From the NCBI GenBank assembly GCA_002375995.1, contig DFNI01000013.1:1-64000 (forward strand): a DNA stretch of 64,000 nt. The letters run 5' to 3'. The translations under genes were made by a program, and so were the position numbers. Every line of letters starts with the position of its first letter. Position 1 is the first letter of the stretch. This document shows, piece after piece, positions 16,096 to 22,538 of this stretch. The notes below the pieces were generated by a model. It was not told where the DNA came from. It did not search any database and saw nothing but the letters and a program-made list of their open reading frames with translations. Origin of the DNA: Acetothermia bacterium UBA3571. Lineage in GTDB: Bacteria; Bipolaricaulota; Bipolaricaulia; Bipolaricaulales; Bipolaricaulaceae.

Positions 16096-17553
16096 TCATT
16101 CGTTGTGGGGAATTCGGAGGGTGCTTCCCCCGATGAACTCGCGCACCAGATGGTCCCCGGGGATGAGATCGCGGTCTTGGACTTCCCACATGGTCAAGCC
16201 CTCCACCGCCGAAAGGAGCTCGCTCACCCGCTGGTAGCGTATCCGCGCGTCCAAAAACGCTTCATACGGAGCAAGCTCCTCGGGCTTCGGCCAAATCCCG
16301 TCCGGAACGAAGAATGGCTTGAGGACAGGGAGGTCGAACGGCATCCCCCCGTTTATCGTGTGGTCCGCAAGCCCCATCAACGGGATGATGGAGAAGAGCT
16401 CCCCCGCCCGCACGTAATGCCAGTGGAGCAGGGTCTGCAGGGGCGGGTGGTTGCGATGCTTGGCATCTCGCAACATCCGCCTGAGCAACCTCACGTCGGT
16501 GAACTGGGTGAGCCTGCCGGAGGAGCCGTCCCCTTCGTACATCATGTTGCAGGCCTCGATGTAGATCCTGAACATAACCGAGCGGTCTATCCCCTCGGTG
16601 AGCGGGGGATAGAACCCATGTAGGCAATCGAGGAGCAAGATCTGATCGCGCTCGAGCCTGACCCTCTTGGTACCCACGTGCTCCCCCACTTTGAAATCGT
16701 AGATGGGCTTTTCGATGGTCTTTCCCTCGAGCAGCATCTTGAGGTGTTTGTTGATCAGCTGAATATCCAGCGCTTCGGGGGTCTCGAAGTTGCGGTCGTT
16801 GATCCAATCGGTGGGGTGCTCCACCAGGGGCCAGAAGTAATCGTCCAGGTTGAGCATCAAGAACCGCAGCCCCTCGCGCTCGAGCCTTTGGGTTAGCTTC
16901 ACGGTGGTGGTGGTCTTCCCTGAAGAGGAAGGTCCCGAGATCCAGATCATCCGGATCTCATCGCCCCGGTCCATCCGCTCCAGGACCTTTTTCGCGGCCT
17001 CGTCCAGGGAACGCTCGTAGACTTCGGTTGCTTCCTCGATGAGCCATTTCGCCTTTCCGGAACGGATCACCTCGTTCAGGCCCTCCACGGTATCACAGCC
17101 GTGGGCCTTGTTCCAGGCTAGGATCTGTTCGTGGAAGGGCGTGGGATAGCCGTTGCCCACGAACTGTTCCATGCTGATCGCCCCGGCCCGCACCCAGTGC
17201 TTCCCCCATCGCCAGCATTCGTATGCATCCGCTACGGTCACGAAGCCGTAGCTCCGCAGCACGTGGATCACGGTGTCCTGGATCTCTTCAATGGTAGGGG
17301 GAAAGTTGGCGATCCAATGGCGGGGATCGCGGTTCAACACGATCACCACGATGTCCGAAAGGAAGCGGGCGATGTCCTCGTCGGTCCCGTAAGCATCGAA
17401 GAGGGCGTCGTTCACCCCCTCTAGGTAATCCAGGGAGAAGCCCCCCACGGAGCGGGCCGCCCGCAGGATAGCAGAATAGATCCGACCCTGATCGAAGGGA
17501 ACCAGGGATCGGTCGCGCTTTTGTACTTTCCGAATCCGATTCTGTACAGCCAC
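16096..17553 (-). CDS. ATP-cone domain fused to a uridine-kinase-type nucleoside kinase
   Basis: This is a 485-residue two-domain protein. Residues 5-95 (RIRKVQKRDRSLVPFDQGRI then AILRAARSVGG) are an ATP-cone, the nucleotide-sensing module of ribonucleotide reductases. Residues about 200-480 form a P-loop kinase of the uridine kinase/phosphoribulokinase class, with Walker A GPSSSGKTTTT at 207-217, lid-region LLLDCLHGFYPPLTE and DDYF near residue 241. It probably phosphorylates a nucleoside under allosteric control by ATP or dATP; the substrate is not certain. The GTG start lies 8 bases after a TATAAT box with no room for a ribosome binding site. Confidence 0.8.
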   Translation of the reverse strand: MAVQNRIRKVQKRDRSLVPFDQGRIYSAILRAARSVGGFSLDYLEGVNDALFDAYGTDEDIARFLSDIVVIVLNRDPRHWIANFPPTIEEIQDTVIHVLRSYGFVTVADAYECWRWGKHWVRAGAISMEQFVGNGYPTPFHEQILAWNKAHGCDTVEGLNEVIRSGKAKWLIEEATEVYERSLDEAAKKVLERMDRGDEIRMIWISGPSSSGKTTTTVKLTQRLEREGLRFLMLNLDDYFWPLVEHPTDWINDRNFETPEALDIQLINKHLKMLLEGKTIEKPIYDFKVGEHVGTKRVRLERDQILLLDCLHGFYPPLTEGIDRSVMFRIYIEACNMMYEGDGSSGRLTQFTDVRLLRRMLRDAKHRNHPPLQTLLHWHYVRAGELFSIIPLMGLADHTINGGMPFDLPVLKPFFVPDGIWPKPEELAPYEAFLDARIRYQRVSELLSAVEGLTMWEVQDRDLIPGDHLVREFIGGSTLRIPHNE

Positions 17554-17561
17554 GACACCGA

Positions 17562-17592
17562 ATTATATAGTCCAAAACGGATTCTCGTCCAA
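17562..17592 (-). promoter_or_regulatory. Promoter of the ATP-cone kinase gene
   Basis: On the reverse strand TTGGAC (17592-17587) is followed after 19 bases by a perfect TATAAT (17567-17562). The GTG start codon at 17553 is 8 bases past the -10 box, so transcription should begin at or next to the start codon and the mRNA would be leaderless. Confidence 0.55.
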
Positions 17593-17644
17593 CTTCGGGA
17601 AGATAGCAGACAATGGGGTAAGATTTGTGGCGAAAGGAGGGTTA

Positions 17645-18043
17645 ATGGAAGTGAAGGTGAGTTGGCATGAGGGGATGCGTTTCATCGGTGTGGGGCCATC
17701 CAAACACGCCGTGGTGATGGATACCGATGCCGCCGGAGGTGAGGGCACGGGTCCCCGGCCGGTGGAACTTATGCTTATAGCCTTGGGCGGGTGCACCGCC
17801 ATGGACGCGGTGGCGATCTTGAACAAGATGAGGACCCCACCGCGGAAGCTTGAGATTACGATCCAAGCCGAAAGGAACGATGAGCACCCCAAGTTCGTGA
17901 GAAAAGTGCACCTACATTACCGCGCTTGGGGGGTGCCCAAAGAGAACCTGGAACGCGCGGCCCAACTCTCCCAGGAGCGCTACTGCTCGGTGTCGCACTC
18001 CCTCAAGGCCGACCTCTCCTTTTCGGTGGAGGCCCTGGAGTGA
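17645..18043 (+). CDS. OsmC/Ohr-family protein
   Basis: This is a 132-residue OsmC-fold protein. Family members reduce organic hydroperoxides with two conserved Cys. Here one Cys lies in ALGGCTAMDAVAILNKM and the second in ERYCSVSHSLKADLSFS, the standard spacing. The ATG at 17645 follows AGGAGG by six bases and is preferred over an ATG six codons upstream. It starts a forward cluster with a peroxiredoxin-nitroreductase fusion 11 bases downstream, so an oxidative-stress role is likely. Confidence 0.9.
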   Translation: MEVKVSWHEGMRFIGVGPSKHAVVMDTDAAGGEGTGPRPVELMLIALGGCTAMDAVAILNKMRTPPRKLEITIQAERNDEHPKFVRKVHLHYRAWGVPKENLERAAQLSQERYCSVSHSLKADLSFSVEALE

Positions 18044-18054
18044 GAGGAACGGGG

Positions 18055-19062
18055 ATGCTCTTTAAGGTGGCCCCTGATTTTTCCCTGCGGAATTCGCAAG
18101 GGGAGGGGATGGATCTTTCCCGGTTCCGCGGAAAATATTTGGTGCTCTATTTCTATCCCCGGGCCATGACCCAAGGTTGTACCCGGGAAGCCCGGGATTT
18201 CTCCCGCCTCTTAGGGGAGTTCAAGGAGCTCCGAGCAGAGGTGGTGGGCATCTCGCCGGATCCACCGGAACGCTTGGCCAAGTTCCGCGAAAAATATTGC
18301 CTCGAAGTGGCCCTCCTTTCCGACCCCGATCTCGCTGCTGCCGGTGCATATGGAGCCATCGAGGAAGGGAAGATCCTCCGCTCCACCTTCATCATCGATC
18401 CCGCCCGGACTATCCGGTGGTGCCGTCTGGGCGTGAGGGTCCCCGGCCACGCCGAAGAGGTGCTCGAGATCCTACGGGGGATCCGCGCCGCAGATCTGGG
18501 GTTGAATCCTGCCATCCGTTTCCGCCGCGCTTACCGCGCCCTCTCCGAAGAGCCGGTGCCGAAGGAGCTTGTACAAAGGCTCCTTGAGGCAGCCCATCTT
18601 GCGCCTTCCTGTTTCAACAACCAACCCTGGCGGTTCGTGGTGGCCGAGGGCGAAAGCCTGGAAGCGGTGAAGGAAGCGCTTCCCGGCGGCAACTATTGGG
18701 CCAAGCGGGCCCCAGTGATTATCGCCGTGGCCTCAAAGCCCGACCTCGATTGTAAGCTAAGCGATGGCCGCGATTATTTCCTCTTCGGCTGCGGAATGGC
18801 AGTGGGGAACCTGATGGTACAGGCGACCCAGATGGGCCTCATCGCCCACCCCATCGCGGGATTCGATCCCCAAAAGGTGAAAGCGGCCCTGAAGATACCC
18901 GGTGATTTCGTGGTGATCACTTTGGTCGTGGTGGGCTGGCACGGGGATTCAGGCTACCTCAGCGAAAAGCACCGGGCTCTGGAATTTAGCCCCCGGGAGC
19001 GCCGTCCCTTGGCGGACGTGGCCTTTTGGGGGTACTTTGGGCACGAAGGAGGAAGCGGATGA
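18055..19062 (+). CDS. Peroxiredoxin (BCP/PrxQ type) fused to nitroreductase
   Basis: This is a 335-residue fusion. Residues 1-145 are a thioredoxin-fold peroxiredoxin: VAPDFSLRNSQG, YFYPRAMTQGCTREARDF with peroxidatic Cys42, and FIIDPARTIRW. The usual resolving Cys five residues later is Ala, so it may be a 1-Cys enzyme or use C82 or C123. Residues about 155-330 are an FMN nitroreductase (RRAYRALSEEPVPKELVQRL, HLAPSCFNNQPWRFVV, FGCGMAVGNLMVQA). The flavin domain could feed electrons to the peroxidase domain. The start is the ATG at 18055 after GAGGAACGGGG; a longer frame extends antisense. It overlaps the next nitroreductase gene by ATGA. Confidence 0.85.
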   Translation: MLFKVAPDFSLRNSQGEGMDLSRFRGKYLVLYFYPRAMTQGCTREARDFSRLLGEFKELRAEVVGISPDPPERLAKFREKYCLEVALLSDPDLAAAGAYGAIEEGKILRSTFIIDPARTIRWCRLGVRVPGHAEEVLEILRGIRAADLGLNPAIRFRRAYRALSEEPVPKELVQRLLEAAHLAPSCFNNQPWRFVVAEGESLEAVKEALPGGNYWAKRAPVIIAVASKPDLDCKLSDGRDYFLFGCGMAVGNLMVQATQMGLIAHPIAGFDPQKVKAALKIPGDFVVITLVVVGWHGDSGYLSEKHRALEFSPRERRPLADVAFWGYFGHEGGSG

Positions 19063-19604
19063 GCGAGGTCCTGAAGGCGATCGTTGAGCGACGGAGCGTT
19101 CCCAGGTTTCAGAAACGGGAGGTGCCCGAGGAGTTCATAGAGAAGATCCTCGAGGCGGGGCGCTGGGCCCCCTCTTACGCGAACCTGCAGCCCTGGGAGT
19201 TCATCGTGGTGCGCGATGCCGGAACGAAGGAAAGGCTCACCGCCGTTGCCGAAAAGGTGACCATTTATCGCCGCGGCATCGAAAACGCGGACGCGGTGGT
19301 CGTGGTGGTGGCGGATCCCGAGGTAGATCCGCTCCACTACCGCGAGGACGCGGCCGTGGCTACCCAGAACATGGCACTGGCGGCCCACGCGCTGGGAATA
19401 GCTTCCTATTGGATTGGGATTCCCGAGGGAGGGCCTGGCTCCGCCGAGGCGCTCACCAAGGAGATCCTGGGGATCCCCGATGAGTTCAGCGTGGTGGCGC
19501 TGCTCCCCCTGGGATATCCCGATCCCGGGTATACCCCGCAAAAGGAGCGCCGTCCCCTGGAGCAGATGGTCCACTACGATCGCTACGGAAACCGGAAAAA
19601 GTGA
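19059..19604 (+). CDS. Nitroreductase-family flavoprotein
   Basis: This 181-residue FMN-dependent NAD(P)H oxidoreductase shows family motifs: IVERRSVPRFQKREVP at the start, AGRWAPSYANLQPWEFIVV at the dimer and FMN phosphate site, and ATQNMALAAHALGIASYW then GIP. It resembles the C-terminal half of the preceding fusion, so the two may be duplicates. ATG 19059 overlaps the upstream stop (ATGA) and its own stop overlaps the GTG of dxr, indicating one tightly coupled transcript. The physiological substrate is unknown. Confidence 0.88.
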   Translation: MSEVLKAIVERRSVPRFQKREVPEEFIEKILEAGRWAPSYANLQPWEFIVVRDAGTKERLTAVAEKVTIYRRGIENADAVVVVVADPEVDPLHYREDAAVATQNMALAAHALGIASYWIGIPEGGPGSAEALTKEILGIPDEFSVVALLPLGYPDPGYTPQKERRPLEQMVHYDRYGNRKK

Positions 19605-20773
19605 CCCGGATCGGGATCCTCGGGGCCACGGGCTCCATCGGCACACAAGCGCTGGAGGTCATCCGCCGCCTGCGCGGGAGTGGCTTTGAGCTCGAGGTCG
19701 TGGCTCTAGCGGCGGGGCGGCGGGTAGTGGAACTTTGCCGCGCAGCGGTCGAGTTCTCCGTCGCCCTCGTTTCCCTCCGCGGGCCCGAAGAAGCGCGGAA
19801 GGCAAAGGACCTCCTTCCTTCCCACGTAGAAGTCCTCTACGGACAAGAGGGCCTTGAGGCCATCGCCCGCCACCCCGAGGTGGACTTGGTGCTCAACGCG
19901 GTGGTGGGGGCAACGGGGCTGCGCGCCACCCTAGCTGCTCTTTCGGCGGGAAAGCGCGTGGCACTGGCCAACAAAGAATCCCTGGTGATCGGGGGGCACC
20001 TCGTGATGGAGCTCGTTCGAGATCCGGACCAGCTCATCCCCGTGGACTCCGAACACTCCGCCCTGTGGCAAGCGATGAAGGGAGTGAGTCGCGAGGAGGT
20101 GGAAAAGCTCTGGATCACCGCCTCCGGGGGTGCCTTCCGGGACCTCCCTCCCGAGGGCCTCGCCCACGTGACGCCCCAGCAGGCCCTCTCGCATCCCACA
20201 TGGAGAATGGGTCCCCGGATAACAGTGGACTCCGCCACCCTGGTGAACAAGGGCTTCGAGGTCATCGAGGCCCATTGGCTCTTCGGGATGCCCTATGAAC
20301 GCATCGGGGTGCTTTTGCACCCCCAGTCCCTCGTGCACGGCTTGGTGGAGCTGGTGGACGGGAACATGCTCGCGGTCATCTCGGAGCCCGATATGCGGAT
20401 ACCGATCCAGTACGCCCTCACATATCCCCGCCATCGTCCGCCTCCTGCCCGCAGGCTAGAGCTCGGGGGAAAGACTCTGGAATTCGGCGAGGTACCCCGG
20501 GATAGATATCCCGCCTTTTCTGTAGTGGTCCAGGCTGGGAAGGAAGGGGGGGCTGCTCCAGCGGCGATAAACGCCGCCGACGAGGAGCTGGTGGCGGCTT
20601 TTCTGGCGGAAAGGATACCGTTCACCGCCATCGCCGAGGGCCTCGCCTACATCCTCGAGCGCCACCCCAACATCCCACGTCCCACGTTGGAGGAAATCGA
20701 GGACGTGGACGGTTGGGCACGGGAGGAGGTCAGGCGGTGGATGCGGGCCCGGTTCGGTCCTACAATCGCGTGA
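19601..20773 (+). CDS. dxr: 1-deoxy-D-xylulose 5-phosphate reductoisomerase
   Basis: Dxr makes 2-C-methylerythritol 4-phosphate, the committed step of the MEP isoprenoid pathway. The 390-residue length is normal. It has GATGSIGTQALEVI (NADPH), ALANKESLVIGG, the metal-binding VDSEHSALWQ, and ITASGGAFRDLP. The central GPRITVDSATLVNKGFEVIEAHWLF and HPQSLVHGLVEL blocks are also intact. The start is GTG at 19601, overlapping the nitroreductase stop as GTGA. No other MEP gene is in the window. Confidence 0.96.
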   Translation: MTRIGILGATGSIGTQALEVIRRLRGSGFELEVVALAAGRRVVELCRAAVEFSVALVSLRGPEEARKAKDLLPSHVEVLYGQEGLEAIARHPEVDLVLNAVVGATGLRATLAALSAGKRVALANKESLVIGGHLVMELVRDPDQLIPVDSEHSALWQAMKGVSREEVEKLWITASGGAFRDLPPEGLAHVTPQQALSHPTWRMGPRITVDSATLVNKGFEVIEAHWLFGMPYERIGVLLHPQSLVHGLVELVDGNMLAVISEPDMRIPIQYALTYPRHRPPPARRLELGGKTLEFGEVPRDRYPAFSVVVQAGKEGGAAPAAINAADEELVAAFLAERIPFTAIAEGLAYILERHPNIPRPTLEEIEDVDGWAREEVRRWMRARFGPTIA

Positions 20774-20784
20774 AAGGAGCGAGA

Positions 20785-21090
20785 ATGAGCCCGACGATCG
20801 ACGAAGTCCTGGCGGTGCTCCGAGACAAGGTGGTGGATCCGGAGCTGGGGATGAACATCGTGGACCTCGGCTTGGTATACGACGTGGACATCAGCGGCAA
20901 CCGCATCTCCATCGACATGACCCTGACCACCCCGGGTTGTCCCCTGGCTGGGGCCATCGCCGCACAAGCTGAGCAGGTGTTGCGCGAGGCGTTCGAGGGG
21001 TATGACGTGGACGTCAACCTGGTCTTCGATCCGCCCTGGACCCCGGAGAGGATGTCGGAAGAAGCGAGGCGCGCCCTGGGATTCGGCTGA
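20785..21090 (+). CDS. MIP18/DUF59-family iron-sulfur assembly protein (SufT/PaaD-like)
   Basis: This is a 101-residue single-domain DUF59 protein: VVDPELGMNIVDLGLVYDVD, IDMTLTTPGCPLAGAIAAQA with the conserved Cys, and DPPWTPERMSEEARRALGF. Such proteins help iron-sulfur cluster assembly or delivery. ATG 20785 follows AAAGGAG and is chosen over an upstream frame lying inside dxr. The stop overlaps the next gene by one base. Its place after dxr and before a Cys-cluster protein is consistent with, but does not prove, a delivery role. Confidence 0.9.
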   Translation: MSPTIDEVLAVLRDKVVDPELGMNIVDLGLVYDVDISGNRISIDMTLTTPGCPLAGAIAAQAEQVLREAFEGYDVDVNLVFDPPWTPERMSEEARRALGFG

Positions 21091-21698
21091 TGACGAAGTG
21101 TCCTGTTTGCAACGAGCGGAGCCCTTCGCGGCTTTGTCCTGCACTAGGGAAGAGGATCTGCAGCATCTGCTGTGGGGAACACCGGCGGAAATCCATCGCC
21201 TGTCCTTCAAACTGTGAGTTCCTCCTCGCTGCGGAAAGGATGCTCTGGGATCGGCGAGGCCAGGAGCTTTCCAAAGAATGGGAAAAGCTCTTGGTCTATC
21301 TGCGGGAAAAGGGGAAAGGGCACCTCGTCCCCATGCTCCAGGTCCTCCGGGAGTCCCTGGCCCAAGGGATTCACAAGCTGGACGTGACGGATGAGGATGT
21401 AATCGCGGCCCTGGACTATTGTGCCCAGCGACTTTCGCCCATCGAGCTCCTCGAACGGTCACCCAATATCCTCGGTCGGGCCCTGGAGGAAACGTTGGTG
21501 CCCTTGGTGCAAAGCGGGAAACTGGATCGGGATCTCGCCCGGGAGGCCCTCGAAGCCTTGGCCGGGTTCGTGGAGTACTTCAGCGAAGGTAGCGACGGAA
21601 AGCGCTTTGTGCACGGCCTTTTGGGCCTCTATCCTCCGCCCAAGGAACGCCCCTCCCCCATCATCCGTCCCGAGGGCTCCGGGATCATCCGTCCATAA
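21090..21698 (+). CDS. Protein with N-terminal zinc-binding Cys cluster, unknown function
   Basis: This is a 202-residue protein. The first 45 residues contain seven or more Cys in CPVCNERSPSRLCPALGKRI and CSICCGEHRRKSIACPSNC, a zinc-cluster pattern. The remainder is all-helical, with a central segment MLQVLRESLAQGIHKLDVTD and a basic, proline-rich tail. I did not recognise the family. It is translationally coupled to the DUF59 gene (TGATG). Eleven bases after its end at 21698 comes the convergent coaX region, so it closes the forward cluster. Confidence 0.65.
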   Translation: MTKCPVCNERSPSRLCPALGKRICSICCGEHRRKSIACPSNCEFLLAAERMLWDRRGQELSKEWEKLLVYLREKGKGHLVPMLQVLRESLAQGIHKLDVTDEDVIAALDYCAQRLSPIELLERSPNILGRALEETLVPLVQSGKLDRDLAREALEALAGFVEYFSEGSDGKRFVHGLLGLYPPPKERPSPIIRPEGSGIIRP

Positions 21699-21717
21699 CT
21701 CCCACGGGCAACACTCC

Positions 21718-22482
21718 TCAGGGATTGCGGCGGGCTATCGACAAAAGCCCTTCCAGGGTGAGCCAGGGATCGTACGCTTCGATCACGGAGGTGAGGGAGA
21801 CTATGGGGGAGGCGTAAAAGCCGGTGGCCACGGTATGGACGCTCTCCCCCAGCTCCGCTTCCACGCGCCGGACCAATCCCTCCACCAACCCCACGTAACC
21901 CAGGACGAGCCCTGCTTGCAAGGCTTCCAAGGTGTTCTTCCCGATGGCACGACGGGGGGGAGAGAGAGGCGCCCGGGGGAGTTGGGCGGCCCGCTGGGCC
22001 AAAGCGTCCGCCGCTACTTCCAGCCCCGGGGCCAACGCCACCCCCAAAAGCACCCCCGGCTCTTTCACCGCCACGAACGCGGTAGCGGTCCCGAAGTCGA
22101 CCACGACACAGCTCGCGTTGAACCGCTCATACGCCGCCACGGCGTCGGCCACGAGATCAGGCCCCACTTCTGAGGGGTGATCCACCCGGATGTTCAACCC
22201 CGTCCGCACCCCAGGCCCTACCACCAGAGATTCCATCCCCAAGAGGTCCTCACAGAGCTCGCGGAATACAGCCGTCAACGGGGGGACCACGCTGGCCACC
22301 ACTGCCCGGCGGAGTTCTCCCACGGAGATGCCGTGGCGCCGCAGGAGCGATTCCAAAAGGCAGTGGTATTCATCCGGGGTCTTCTCCCGCACGGTGCGCA
22401 CCCGGAACCGGGCCCGCCACCGTTTTCCGTCATGGACCCCGAGCCCGATGTGGATGTTGCCGATATCCACAGCCAACAACAT
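21718..22482 (-). CDS. coaX: Type III pantothenate kinase
   Basis: CoaX phosphorylates pantothenate, the first step of CoA synthesis. The 254-residue protein shows the ASKHA-fold motifs: MLLAVDIGNIHIGLGVHDG (phosphate 1), VGPDLVADAVAAYE, and VVVDFGTATAFVAVKEPGVL followed by GVALAPGLEVAADALA. The usual 'GxDR' pocket reads GPDL, a small departure. ATG 22482 follows GGTGGAGG and is preferred over an upstream in-frame ATG. It is separated by 56 bases from the large secreted-protein gene upstream and may share its transcript. Confidence 0.92.
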   Translation of the reverse strand: MLLAVDIGNIHIGLGVHDGKRWRARFRVRTVREKTPDEYHCLLESLLRRHGISVGELRRAVVASVVPPLTAVFRELCEDLLGMESLVVGPGVRTGLNIRVDHPSEVGPDLVADAVAAYERFNASCVVVDFGTATAFVAVKEPGVLLGVALAPGLEVAADALAQRAAQLPRAPLSPPRRAIGKNTLEALQAGLVLGYVGLVEGLVRRVEAELGESVHTVATGFYASPIVSLTSVIEAYDPWLTLEGLLSIARRNP

Positions 22483-22538
22483 CTCGGCCTCCACCAGGGG
22501 CCCGACCTCCCGGCCGGGCCCCACATTGCGACCCAATC

